A DNA stretch of 64,000 bases, from positions 2,728,001 to 2,792,000 of the forward strand of contig NZ_CP022823.1 of NCBI RefSeq assembly GCF_002269255.1, written 5' to 3'. Each line of letters begins with the position of its first letter. Positions within the stretch are counted from its first letter, which is position 1. Positions 36,420 to 45,336 of the stretch are shown one piece after another. Source of the DNA: Klebsiella quasivariicola (lineage in GTDB: Bacteria; Pseudomonadota; Gammaproteobacteria; Enterobacterales; Enterobacteriaceae). The notes under the pieces are model-generated. The model did not search any database. It saw only the letters and a program-made list of their open reading frames with translations, and was not told the DNA's origin. The translations under genes were made by a program, and so were the position numbers.

Positions 36420-37520
36420 TCAGCGGTTCGGGACCAGGGTGCCTTTCAGGCCGTGCGGCTCCGATCGCAGGTACTGCGACGGCACGCGCACCTGGGCGCC
36501 AAGGCTGGCCGCAGCGTGCCACGGCCAGTGCGGATCGTAGAGTACCGCGCGGGCGAGGGCGATCAGGTCGGCATCGCCTTCTTCCAGCGCCATTTCCGCC
36601 TGCTGCGCGTCGGTGATCAGCCCCACGCCAATCACCGGGATAGCTACCTGCTCGCGAATATCGCGGGCGAAAGGCAACTGATACCCCGGTCCGACGGCGA
36701 TCGCCTGCTGGGGCGACAAACCGCCGCTGGAGACGTGAATATAGTCGCTGCCCAGCGCTTCCAGCTGCTGGCTAAACTGAATGGACTGTTCGCAGTCCCA
36801 GCCGTCTTCGACCCAGTCGGTCGCCGACAACCTGACCCCCACCGCCATGGCGCTGCCTACCGCGTCGCGGATCGCTTTAAAGACTTCCAGCGGATAGCGC
36901 ATCCGGTTTTCCAGCGAACCGCCGTACTCGTCGCGGCGCTGATTACTGAGCGGGGAGAGAAACTGGTGCAGCAGATAGCCGTGGGCGGCGTGCAGTTCAA
37001 TCAGCTCAAAGCCCAGCCGCTGGGCGCGCAGCGCGCTGGCAACGAAAGCCGCTTTGATGCGCGCCAGGTCGGCATGGCTCAGTTCAGCGGGGGCGCGATC
37101 GCCATCGTGAAACGCCACGGCGGACGGGGCGACGGTTTGCCAGCCACCTGCGTTGAGCGCCAGCTGATGCCCTCCCTGCCACGGGGCCGCGCAGGAGGCT
37201 TTGCGTCCGGCGTGCCCCAGCTGGATCCCGAGGCGGACAGGCGACCAGGCCCGGATATCCTCTACCACCGCGCGCAGAGCGTTTTCGGTTTCATCATCCC
37301 ACAGCCCCAGATCCCCCGGGGAAATACGCCCCGCAGGCTCTACCGCCGTGGCTTCCAGAATTAACAGGCCTGCGCCGGAGAAGGCCAGCTGTCCGAGATG
37401 GATCCGATGCCAGGAGGTGGCTTTTCCCTCATCGGCAGAGTACTGACACATCGGGGCAATAACGATGCGATTATCCAGCGTCAGCTGACCAATACGCGTC
37501 GCGCTAAAAAGATGACTCAT
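36420..37520 (-). CDS. NADH:flavin oxidoreductase, YqjM/NamA type
   Basis: A 366-residue old-yellow-enzyme family protein. Diagnostic sequence includes DNRIVIAPMCQYSADEGKAT (with the Cys typical of the thermophilic-like YqjM class), the catalytic His pair in GIQLGHAGRKAS, and LHAAHGYLLHQFLSPLSN. It should use FMN and NADPH to reduce activated C=C bonds of enones or related electrophiles. It is read in the same direction as the FAD/NAD(P) gene upstream, 108 bp apart. Confidence 0.9.
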   Translation of the reverse strand: MSHLFSATRIGQLTLDNRIVIAPMCQYSADEGKATSWHRIHLGQLAFSGAGLLILEATAVEPAGRISPGDLGLWDDETENALRAVVEDIRAWSPVRLGIQLGHAGRKASCAAPWQGGHQLALNAGGWQTVAPSAVAFHDGDRAPAELSHADLARIKAAFVASALRAQRLGFELIELHAAHGYLLHQFLSPLSNQRRDEYGGSLENRMRYPLEVFKAIRDAVGSAMAVGVRLSATDWVEDGWDCEQSIQFSQQLEALGSDYIHVSSGGLSPQQAIAVGPGYQLPFARDIREQVAIPVIGVGLITDAQQAEMALEEGDADLIALARAVLYDPHWPWHAAASLGAQVRVPSQYLRSEPHGLKGTLVPNR

Positions 37521-37628
37521 GTGTACCTCGTAAATGTTAGGCGTGGTCTTGCAGAGGGGCAGACAGTCACTGTTTATAGCATGCCTGCCTGCGACCCCCG
37601 TATTCGGTTATTGCGCTTAAGCGCTCCG

Positions 37629-39236
37629 TCATTCAATAAACCAGAGGCGACGCCGACGGCCGGTTGCCTGTTGCGACACGGCGCGGGCCATTGCGCTGCC
37701 AATCTCGGCGCTGGCCGTCAGCCCCTGCACAAACGGGCGATCGTGCATCAGCCAGGGAAGAGCGCCGAAGGCGACCCGACTGCGCAGCGTCTCAGGGGCC
37801 TGCAGGGTGTAGTCATCACCGACATCCGGTATGTCGTCGCCGCAGGCCAGCAGCTGCTGGCGCAGTGAAGGGAAGGGCAGATCCCGGGTTTTTAGCGCTT
37901 TTTGTCCGCGGGCATCGATAAAGACATCAAATTCGCTGCGCTGTTGGTGATGAACAATGACGGTTCGGCTGGCCTCACGCTGCAAATCATAATCCTCGCC
38001 GAGCGCCACAATACGCAGAATACCCGCCTGATGCAGGGCCAGCAGCCGGCGAATGGATTCCGGCGGAATGGCGGCGTAGTTATCGATAAACACCCGGGCG
38101 AGGCCCTGGCGGAAGCGACGGCTGTCCTCGTCGTTGAGCTGCGGCACCACGGTTTCGATCGCTTCATGCAGACGAAGTATGGTGTAGCGCCAGGGCACAG
38201 TATGGTGGTCGCGTTTATTACGCTCCACCTCCTGCAGATTGCGCTGCGCCCACTGGAATGGATCGTGGCTGTGCCGGTCGGCAAACCAGACGTCGGCGAT
38301 GGTGTCAGGCGTTAGCTGACGGAGCCCCGTCGCCGCGCACCAGTCCGGCGCGGTATATTCCAGCTCCTTGACGATCAGCCCGAACACGCGATCCAGCAGA
38401 CCGTCGCTGCCCTGAGCAACGGCCGCTTCGAGGGCGGCGGGAGTGGCAATCTCCAGCGGCTCCCACGGGATCGGGCAGTAAAAATCGGCTTCCGGGAGCA
38501 CGCCGTTGCGCGACATCAGGGTTATCTCCAGCGCCTCGCTGCCGGGATGGAGGACAAAATGGGTCGTTTTGTCGTTTTCGGTATGGAAAACACCGTGGCG
38601 GGCTACCACCGCAACGGCGGCATCAATCGCGCTTAATGACGTCCCGAGGATCCCCACCCGGCAGGGGGCGATCCGGGCCTCCATCAGGCCGGTCCACGGG
38701 CTGGGGAAGTACTGTCGGCTGGCGCGCTCTTCTTCTGGCCACAGATGGCCGGTGGCAATCGCCACCAGGTCGACCATCACCGGCTCTGCGGCGCTATCGG
38801 TATAGATAGCGATCCCGGCGGGCTGGACGGCAATATCCGTGACTTCACAGGATTCACAGACCCGAATCACAAAGCCGGCGTCCCGGGCCCGCTCAACGAG
38901 ATACAGAAAGCGGTCGCGATAGTACTCGCCGAGGATCACCCGCGGCAGAAACTGGCGCTCATGCAGCGTGTGCCGCTCCAGGCCGCGCGCCGTCAGCCAG
39001 CCGTCGCTGTGCTGCTGCAGCCATTGCAGATAGGTCAGGTCGATGGGGGGGATCTCAATGCTGGCAATGTTGGCCAGCATCTGTGCCGCGGTATTATCGT
39101 CACTGTAGGGCATACCCACCCCGGCCTGCGCCTCTTTTTCAAACAGCGTGATGGCCAGCAGCTCACCACGCTTCACCAGTTCATACAAGGTGTAAATCCC
39201 CGTCGGCCCGGCGCCGACGATGGCAATACTCTTCAT
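37629..39236 (-). CDS. FAD/NAD(P)-binding protein (YdhS-like)
   Basis: This 535-residue protein starts with a Rossmann dinucleotide-binding motif (AIVGAGPTGIYTLYELVKRG) and contains VGMPYSDDNTAAQMLANI, typical of the YdhS/HemU-like 'FAD-NAD(P)-binding' family. A second nucleotide block follows (ILGTSLSAIDAAVAV). The ATG at 39236 follows GGGAGAG and precedes the Rossmann fold directly. Function is not established for the family. Confidence 0.8.
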   Translation of the reverse strand: MKSIAIVGAGPTGIYTLYELVKRGELLAITLFEKEAQAGVGMPYSDDNTAAQMLANIASIEIPPIDLTYLQWLQQHSDGWLTARGLERHTLHERQFLPRVILGEYYRDRFLYLVERARDAGFVIRVCESCEVTDIAVQPAGIAIYTDSAAEPVMVDLVAIATGHLWPEEERASRQYFPSPWTGLMEARIAPCRVGILGTSLSAIDAAVAVVARHGVFHTENDKTTHFVLHPGSEALEITLMSRNGVLPEADFYCPIPWEPLEIATPAALEAAVAQGSDGLLDRVFGLIVKELEYTAPDWCAATGLRQLTPDTIADVWFADRHSHDPFQWAQRNLQEVERNKRDHHTVPWRYTILRLHEAIETVVPQLNDEDSRRFRQGLARVFIDNYAAIPPESIRRLLALHQAGILRIVALGEDYDLQREASRTVIVHHQQRSEFDVFIDARGQKALKTRDLPFPSLRQQLLACGDDIPDVGDDYTLQAPETLRSRVAFGALPWLMHDRPFVQGLTASAEIGSAMARAVSQQATGRRRRLWFIE

Positions 39237-39511
39237 GATTCTCTCCCTTCCTGTGGGCGGATACGGCATGTACGGCGATTCACTTAACTCTGCCTGTCCT
39301 TAATTCTGGTCGAAAATTGCCGAACCGGTGGAGCGTTGCACGCAATTTGAAACAAATTAGCAGGCTAATAAACTTGCCGACTGCCGATAAAGAGGTGTAA
39401 TTAACAAAAGAGCAACTTTCTATACAAACAATTTACAAAGCGGTGACACCAGCGTGCTCTGCCGGACGCCGCGCAAGCTCCCGGCAATGCCGTCGGGATA
39501 GGGATGACAAG

Positions 39512-40744
39512 ATGCATGGCTGGACTTCACGACAGCGCAACGCGGCGATTGCCAGTTTTTTAAGCTGGACGCTCGATGCTTTCGATTTCTTTCTGTTGGT
39601 CTTTTTACTGAGCGATATCGCCCACTCGTTTCACGTCGACCTTGAAGAGGTCACCCTGGCGATTCTCCTGACCCTGGCCGTTCGGCCGGTGGGCGCGCTG
39701 ATTTTCGGCAGGGCGGCGGAAAAATATGGCCGCAAACCGATCCTGATGCTGAATATCGTCTTCTTCTCAGCCTTTGAGTTGCTCTCTGCCGCCGCGCCAT
39801 CATTAATGCTGTTTTTCCTGCTGCGGGTGCTGTATGGCGTGGCGATGGGCGGGATCTGGGGCGTGGCCTCGTCGCTGGCGATGGAGACGATCCCCGATCG
39901 CTCGCGCGGGCTGATGTCCGGCCTGTTTCAGGCGGGATACCCCTTCGGCTATCTGCTGGCGGCAGTGGCTTATGGGCTGCTGTTTGAGCAGCTCGGCTGG
40001 CGCGGGATGTTTGTGATTGGAGCAGCTCCGGTTCTGCTGCTGCCATTTATCTATTTCTGCGTCGAGGAGTCACCGGTTTGGCTGGCGGCCCGGCAGAATA
40101 AAGCGAGTACGGCCCTGCTGCCGGTGCTGCGCAGTCACTGGAAGCTGTGCCTGTATCTGGTGGTGCTGATGGCGGCCTTTAACTTTTTCTCTCACGGGAC
40201 GCAGGATCTGTACCCGGTCTTTTTGAAAGTTCAGCATGGTTTTGAGCCTAAAACGGTCAGCATCATCGCGGTCTGCTACAACATCGCCTCGATCATCGGC
40301 GGGGTGTTTTTCGGTTCGCTGTCGGAGAAGATTGGCCGGCGCAAAGCGATTATGATTGCCGCTCTGCTGGCGCTGCCGGTTATCCCGCTGTGGGCCTTCG
40401 CCAGCGGCTCGCTGGCGCTGGGGGCTGGGGCATTTCTGATGCAATTTATGGTGCAAGGCGCCTGGGGGGTGATCCCGACCTGGCTCAACGAACTGGTGCC
40501 GGCCAACACCCGGGCGGTACTGCCTGGCTTCGTCTATCAACTGGGCAATCTGCTGGCTTCGGTGAACGCCACGCTGCAGGCCTCCATTGCTCAACATCAC
40601 GGGCATAACTATGGTCTGGCAATGGCCCTGGTGGCCGGGACGGTGGCGATCGTCATTACCGTACTGACCTTCTTCGGCCGTGAGGGACGGGTGATCCACC
40701 CTGCAGGGGAGGTGCATCCCCAGCCGCTCTCCACCAGTCGTTAA
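39512..40744 (+). CDS. MFS carboxylate/aromatic-acid:proton symporter
   Basis: A 410-residue major facilitator protein with 12 hydrophobic segments. The start SFLSWTLDAFDFFLLVFLL and the loop FGRAAEKYGRKPILM are typical of the metabolite:H+ and sialate/lactate symporter groups. The second-half motif GSLSEKIGRRKAI is intact. The ATG at 39512 is preferred to the upstream frame start, which adds Arg-rich non-family residues. It probably imports a small organic acid; the substrate is unknown. Its last codons overlap the convergent DMT gene by 4 bp. Confidence 0.85.
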   Translation: MHGWTSRQRNAAIASFLSWTLDAFDFFLLVFLLSDIAHSFHVDLEEVTLAILLTLAVRPVGALIFGRAAEKYGRKPILMLNIVFFSAFELLSAAAPSLMLFFLLRVLYGVAMGGIWGVASSLAMETIPDRSRGLMSGLFQAGYPFGYLLAAVAYGLLFEQLGWRGMFVIGAAPVLLLPFIYFCVEESPVWLAARQNKASTALLPVLRSHWKLCLYLVVLMAAFNFFSHGTQDLYPVFLKVQHGFEPKTVSIIAVCYNIASIIGGVFFGSLSEKIGRRKAIMIAALLALPVIPLWAFASGSLALGAGAFLMQFMVQGAWGVIPTWLNELVPANTRAVLPGFVYQLGNLLASVNATLQASIAQHHGHNYGLAMALVAGTVAIVITVLTFFGREGRVIHPAGEVHPQPLSTSR

Positions 40745-41670
40745 CCTCTGTGACCGGGTGTCGACAGGCGCCCGGCCGCTGCCAGGCGTTTTTCCAGGGA
40801 GCAAATGACGATCCCCAGCATGATAAACAGGGCGCTGAACAGATGCCAGGCATGCGGCTGGGTATGCAGGAAGAGGATGCTAAACACCCCGCCGGAGAGC
40901 GGGATGATATGGGTGTAAATTTCTCCCCGGGTGGCGCCAATCGCGGCGATACCTTTGTTCCAGAACAGATAGGCCAGCCACGACGGGAAAATCACCAGAT
41001 ACGCCAGGCCGCTGAGGAAAAACGGCTCGCGCCAGGCGGCCCAGTCCTGCGCCGGGTGGCGCATCAGCCAGAAGATGACGATGGGCAGCAGGATCAGCGC
41101 GCCGAGCAGCGAGCTGACGGCGACAAAGCCATTCGCCGGGATCCGGCGGTCCTTCAGACGTAATAGCGAGCAGTAGAGCGCCCAGCTCAGCGCCGATCCC
41201 ATCGCCCACAGATCGCCGATGGCAAAGCTATGCAGCGAGGCGGCGTGCAGTGGGTTTCCCTGGAATAACAGGATCATTACGCCGAGGGTGCTGAAGATGA
41301 CCCCCAGCCAGTTACGCACCGATACCGGGTCGCGGAAAATCAGCCGGTTAATCAACAGCACCATGCTCGGCGTGGCAGACATATAGATGGCGGCGTTAAG
41401 GGCAGAGGTGGTTTGCAGGCCAATATAGAGCGTAAGCGGGAAGCTGACCTGGCCACAGAGGGTGAGCACCAGCACCGCCGGGGCGTTTTCCCGCAGCAGG
41501 TGGCGGCTGGCGGCGATCTGCCGGTGATAGAGCAGGCCCAGCAGCAGCGCCGTTAACGCCCATCGCGCTTCGGTCATCAGGATCGGATCCACGCCCTGCA
41601 CCAGCACGTGCCCGACAACATAATTCCCGCCCCAAAACAGAGCTGCCAGCGTCAGTAACAGATAGGGCAT
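40741..41670 (-). CDS. DMT-superfamily (EamA) transporter
   Basis: This 309-residue protein has ten hydrophobic segments in two EamA repeats (LLTLAALFWGGNYVVGHVL at the start of the first; ALSWALYCSLLRL opens the second). EamA members usually export amino acids or other small metabolites. Its promoter region carries a partial copy of the palindrome found before the diiron-oxidase-like gene, so the two divergent genes may be coregulated. Confidence 0.87.
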   Translation of the reverse strand: MPYLLLTLAALFWGGNYVVGHVLVQGVDPILMTEARWALTALLLGLLYHRQIAASRHLLRENAPAVLVLTLCGQVSFPLTLYIGLQTTSALNAAIYMSATPSMVLLINRLIFRDPVSVRNWLGVIFSTLGVMILLFQGNPLHAASLHSFAIGDLWAMGSALSWALYCSLLRLKDRRIPANGFVAVSSLLGALILLPIVIFWLMRHPAQDWAAWREPFFLSGLAYLVIFPSWLAYLFWNKGIAAIGATRGEIYTHIIPLSGGVFSILFLHTQPHAWHLFSALFIMLGIVICSLEKRLAAAGRLSTPGHRG

Positions 41671-41693
41671 GCTTATTCCTTGCGTCGCTTATC

Positions 41694-41708
41694 ACTATAC
41701 CGGATGGT
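41694..41708. promoter_or_regulatory. imperfect copy of the 15-bp operator near the DMT gene
   Basis: ACTATACCGGATGGT keeps the left arm of the perfect palindrome at 41831-41845 and has a degenerate right arm. It sits just upstream of the EamA transporter start. Confidence 0.4.
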
Positions 41709-41830
41709 AACTTTATCAATTTTATAATATCAATATTTTTTTAGTGGTTTTTGTGTAATATGTTATAAGTCTTTTATTTACAATAACATATAAGATGTTA
41801 TTGAATTTTCATTGCCGCTTTTTAAACGGT

Positions 41831-41845
41831 ACTATACCGTATAGT
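41831..41845. promoter_or_regulatory. perfect 15-bp palindrome before the diiron-oxidase-like gene
   Basis: ACTATAC-C-GTATAGT is a perfect inverted repeat with a single central base, 27 bp before the ATG. It is a strong candidate for a dimeric repressor such as the TetR regulator encoded just downstream. Confidence 0.6.
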
Positions 41846-41871
41846 CGCCATGTATTTCACAGGGATAAATC

Positions 41872-42972
41872 ATGCGTAATACTGATAATGGGGTGATTGG
41901 AAGCGACCAGACCGCGGTGATGGCCAGGCTGGCGCTGGATGAATTAATCGACCAGCTTGTTCACAGCAACGCGCTGTCGCTGAAGCTGACGGCTAACCCA
42001 CTGGTGTCCGACAGGGCCTGGCATCTAACCGAGAATACCTGTATTCGCGCCTTCTCCGCTGACGACCCGCAGGCTAAAAAGCGGGCGCACCACGCGCTGT
42101 TCATTCTCTACCAGTCCTGGCTTGCCGACCCGCTCTCGCCAGCGGCAGCCAATCAGTTTCATCCGCTGCTTTCCGGGATCAGAAATTACATTGAGTCTGA
42201 GTGGCTGCGCGCGGAAAGCAAACGTTTCCACTGCCAGAGACCGATGCTGAACGCCGGCAATATCGTCGACGAACTGCGCGCCTTATGCCAGCAACACCCG
42301 GCGTCTCATCATCCGCTGTTCGATTTCCTTGCCACCAAGGCCTCTGTGGCGCAAATCGACTATTTCTTCAAAAGCGACAGCGCGCTGAATCTGCTGTTCT
42401 TCGATCTCGTGGCGATGGGGCTGGTCGGTTCGCTGCCGGAAACTCGCGCCGAGATTGCGCAAAATCTGTGGGATGAGATAGGCCAGGGCAGCACTGAGAT
42501 CACCCACGTCAATTTGTACAAGGATTTACTGAAGCGGCGGAATATCGCTTTGCCGGACAATCATTTTGCCCATTTGTACGAGTGGCAGGGGCTGGCCGGG
42601 TATAACGCCTTTATGCTGGGCGGCGTTAACCGTCAGCATTATTACAAATCACTGGGCGTGATGGCCATGACCGAGCTGCTCGACCCGCCGCAGTATGAAA
42701 AACTGGTAACGGGCTGTCGGCGGATTGGGCTTTCCGATCGCGACGTGCATTACTATGCCGAACATATCACCGTCGATATCGGCCATGCGGACGGCTGGCT
42801 GAACAATGTGATTGTGCCGATTGGCAAAAAACATCCGGCGGCGATGGAGGAGGTCTACTTTGGCGCCGCGCTGCGCCTGCAAACCTGTAACGATTACTAT
42901 GATGGTCTGCTGGCGGCGCTGCAATCACTGGACGGCAGCGTTGCGGCTCAGAGCGTGCCGCCTTCTGAGTAG
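41872..42972 (+). CDS. heme-oxygenase-like diiron oxidase/oxygenase (iron-containing redox enzyme family)
   Basis: A 366-residue, almost all-helical protein. The second half holds a set of ligands like those of heme-oxygenase-like diiron enzymes (CADD, UndA, SznF type): Glu202, His212, Glu268 (MAMTELLDP) and the HxxxDxxH motif His298-Asp302-His305 (YAEHITVDIGHADGW). Such enzymes use O2 to cleave or modify small organic acids or amines. The N-terminal 130 residues lack a recognised domain. It is divergent from an EamA exporter and convergent with a TetR gene that overlaps its end by 25 bp. The substrate is unknown. Confidence 0.78.
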   Translation: MRNTDNGVIGSDQTAVMARLALDELIDQLVHSNALSLKLTANPLVSDRAWHLTENTCIRAFSADDPQAKKRAHHALFILYQSWLADPLSPAAANQFHPLLSGIRNYIESEWLRAESKRFHCQRPMLNAGNIVDELRALCQQHPASHHPLFDFLATKASVAQIDYFFKSDSALNLLFFDLVAMGLVGSLPETRAEIAQNLWDEIGQGSTEITHVNLYKDLLKRRNIALPDNHFAHLYEWQGLAGYNAFMLGGVNRQHYYKSLGVMAMTELLDPPQYEKLVTGCRRIGLSDRDVHYYAEHITVDIGHADGWLNNVIVPIGKKHPAAMEEVYFGAALRLQTCNDYYDGLLAALQSLDGSVAAQSVPPSE

Positions 42973-43595
42973 ATAAGCGCTTTGGCCGCGCTCCAGGCGG
43001 CCATCCCCGGCGGGATCTCCCGACATTCCACGGACTCGGCCTGCTGGGCGGCGATAGCGCCATCGATGAGCATCACCATCATCATGGCGACCCGCTCGGC
43101 AGGCTCTGGTTTTAACACCAGCAGGAGAATATCGCGGAAGAACTGCCAGAGGAGCGACTTGAAGCGGGAACACTGCTCCCGGATCGCCGGCGATGACGCG
43201 CCATATTCAAACAGCGCGCGGGTAAACATGCAGCCGTGGAACGTTTCGCAGGTAAACCAGCGATGGTAATAGTCGAACACGGCAAACAGCTTCTCCCGCG
43301 CGCTGGCTTTATCCGCCGTGATCTGCGCCAGATCCTGCATAAATTTGCTCTCTTTCTGCCTGAGAATAGCCAGAATGAGCGCCTCTTTATCGGCGTAATA
43401 GCGGTAGAAAGTCATTTTGGAGATGCCGGCATGTTCAGCAATCCGCTCGATGCTGGGCGACTGATATCCTTCGCGATTAAACAGCGCGCTGGCGTGGCGG
43501 AGAATGTCCGCTTGTTTTGGCTTCATGCGTTTTCCTGTCGAATGGTTCGCTGTCACGACCGTTGGTAACACGGCTGTCATGTGACAGCGGTGCAT
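42948..43595 (-). CDS. TetR-family regulator
   Basis: A 215-residue TetR protein with the N-terminal helix-turn-helix (IERIAEHAGISKMTFYRYYADKEALILAIL). The start could be the codon at 43595 or the ATG near 43525 (MKPKQADIL), which is closer to the usual domain spacing. The variable ligand domain follows. It overlaps the 3' end of the diiron-oxidase-like gene in convergent orientation and has its own palindrome upstream at 43573-43588. Confidence 0.85.
   Translation of the reverse strand: MHRCHMTAVLPTVVTANHSTGKRMKPKQADILRHASALFNREGYQSPSIERIAEHAGISKMTFYRYYADKEALILAILRQKESKFMQDLAQITADKASAREKLFAVFDYYHRWFTCETFHGCMFTRALFEYGASSPAIREQCSRFKSLLWQFFRDILLLVLKPEPAERVAMMMVMLIDGAIAAQQAESVECREIPPGMAAWSAAKALIYSEGGTL
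43573..43588. promoter_or_regulatory. TetR-gene upstream palindrome
   Basis: GCTGTCA and TGACAGC are a perfect inverted repeat with a 2-bp spacer, upstream of the probable ATG of the TetR gene. A further GCTGTCA half-site lies near 43549. Autoregulation is plausible. It overlaps the longest possible reading frame of the TetR gene, which favours the shorter start. Confidence 0.5.
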
Positions 43596-43863
43596 TATGC
43601 CGGATCTTGCCGCCAGACGGGTAAAAAGTAAATCAGCCGCGGTTTATGCGGTGTCGGTTCCCTCAATAAAACAAGATTGCGTAGACATGCACAAGTCATG
43701 TCCTTATGTCTCCGAACCAGCGTATTATTTGGACCTTTATACACATAAGCTTTGAATGATGTGCTTTCTGATAGCCATTATTTCTGAAGTCTGAAACGTT
43801 TACAGCACGACAGGCATCGAATGAGGGTATTACAGACATCATTACCAGGATGATCCGATAACT

Positions 43864-44052
43864 ATGATGAATCTTATTAAAAGGTTGCTGCGAAGAATAT
43901 TCAGATCGTTAATTTCATATTATGGCCCTGCTGTATTGACAATCCTCTTCGCCATGGCACAAGGGCTCTTTTTTCCAGAGATGCCTCTCTGGCTTGTTCC
44001 CCTGTTTTTCGTATTTGTAATTATAATGTTTTATCGATTTGTAAAATTTTGA
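43864..44052 (+). CDS. small membrane protein next to hcp
   Basis: A 62-residue protein with basic N-terminus (KRLLRRIFRS) and two hydrophobic segments (about residues 20-35 and 42-58). It ends 42 bp before the Hcp gene on the same strand, so it may be cotranscribed. Function is not recognised. Confidence 0.5.
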   Translation: MMNLIKRLLRRIFRSLISYYGPAVLTILFAMAQGLFFPEMPLWLVPLFFVFVIIMFYRFVKF

Positions 44053-44094
44053 CATTGAAAACTTAACTTTATATTAAATTTATAAGGGAATAAT

Positions 44095-44574
44095 ATGTCT
44101 ACACCCGCACATTTATGGCTGGAAGATGAAAATGGTTCCCCAATTCTCGGCAGTTGTTTGATGCCACTGCGCCTGGGTTCTATCGAGTTAAAATCCTTTT
44201 CTCATGGGGTAACTATTCCGGTAGATCCAAACTGGGGAAAACTAACCGGTACGCGGATCCATCAACCTGTAACGATCGTAAAGGAGTTCGACCAAACAAC
44301 ACCGCTCTTGTACAGAGCCGTCTGCGAAGGCCGAACCATGAAGAAGGCGACAATCAAGATGTACCGCATTCTGGAAACAGGTATCGAAGCCGAATATTTC
44401 AATATCATTCTGGAAAACGTCAAATTTACCACGGTTGCACCATTTCTTTCTCCGGGTGGGATGAGTAGTACCCATCTCGAAACACTCGAATTGCGTTATG
44501 AGGCGATCACCTGGAAGTATACCGAAGGGAATATTATCTATCGTGACTCATGGAATGACCGGTGTTGCGCCTGA
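44095..44574 (+). CDS. Hcp-family type VI secretion tube protein (orphan)
   Basis: A 159-residue Hcp/TssD-like protein. The family pattern is visible: HLWLEDENGSPILGSC, SIELKSFSHGV, and near the C-terminus ITWKYTEGNIIYRDSWND. Hcp forms the hexameric rings of the T6SS tube and can carry effectors. No other structural T6SS gene lies in the window, so it is an orphan hcp that would use a secretion machine encoded elsewhere. AT-rich relative to neighbours. Confidence 0.85.
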   Translation: MSTPAHLWLEDENGSPILGSCLMPLRLGSIELKSFSHGVTIPVDPNWGKLTGTRIHQPVTIVKEFDQTTPLLYRAVCEGRTMKKATIKMYRILETGIEAEYFNIILENVKFTTVAPFLSPGGMSSTHLETLELRYEAITWKYTEGNIIYRDSWNDRCCA

Positions 44575-44690
44575 ACTCCCAGCTAACCGATTACGAGGAG
44601 ATCTTCGCCTACGGCGATACGCCGGAAGATTTCGCCATGCTGGCGCTGGCCGCCACTAAAATCTATCGCTGGGATGAGGCTCCGCCATGA
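44571..44690 (+). pseudogene. short C-terminal remnant after hcp
   Basis: A frame without its own clear start reads LNSQLTDYEEIFAYGDTPED and ends in YRWDEAPP before a stop. It has coding character and higher GC than hcp. It looks like the tail of a larger protein left after deletion; its family is not recognised. Confidence 0.4.
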
Positions 44691-44762
44691 GCCTGGCAGC
44701 GTCAGGCTGCGCAGGTTAAGATGGCCCCGCCATTGCCCGTCTCATTGAGAAGAAGAGAAGAG

Positions 44763-45299
44763 ATGAAATTACCCCTGACCACGCCCCGGCTGCTGCTGCG
44801 CCGGTTCAGAACGGAAGATCTGCCGTCTTTCAGCCATTATCGCAACTTACCGGAAGTAGCCCGCTATCAGAGCTGGACCCACTACGATATGGCACAGGCG
44901 ACAGCCTTCTATGAACAACAGCGTTCGCTGGCCTTTGCTGAGGATGAGAGCTGGTTCCAGCTTGCCGTAGAGATCCAGGCCAACGGTGCGCTGGCGGGAG
45001 ATGTGGGGATCCACTTTTTCGATCAAGGCAGACAGGCTGAGCTGGGGATGACCTTTTCCCCGGCGTATCAGCATCAGGGGTATGCCCGGGAAGCCGTGCG
45101 GGCGGTGATGGCCTTACTCTTTGAGCAATTAGCCCATCACCGGCTGATGGCGGTGGTTGATACCCGCAACACCGGCGCGATCAAACTCCTGGAAGGGCTG
45201 GGCTTTCGTCGCGAGGCGCATTACCGGCAGAATATCTTTTTTAAAGGTGAGTGGGGCGATGAGTACCTGTACGCGCTGCTGCGCAGCGAATATCAGTGA
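44763..45299 (+). CDS. GNAT N-acetyltransferase (RimJ/RimL-like)
   Basis: A 178-residue acetyltransferase of the RimJ/RimL type (LTTPRLLLRRFRTEDLPSF; acetyl-CoA loop region SPAYQHQGYAREAVRAVM; ending with VDTRNTGAIKLLEGLGFRRE). The ATG at 44763 follows a purine-rich ribosome site. These enzymes modify N-terminal or side-chain amines of proteins or small molecules. It is convergent with the OFA transporter. Confidence 0.88.
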   Translation: MKLPLTTPRLLLRRFRTEDLPSFSHYRNLPEVARYQSWTHYDMAQATAFYEQQRSLAFAEDESWFQLAVEIQANGALAGDVGIHFFDQGRQAELGMTFSPAYQHQGYAREAVRAVMALLFEQLAHHRLMAVVDTRNTGAIKLLEGLGFRREAHYRQNIFFKGEWGDEYLYALLRSEYQ

Positions 45300-45336
45300 A
45301 GTGACGGGCGAGCCGTCACTTCTGTCAGGACTGCAG

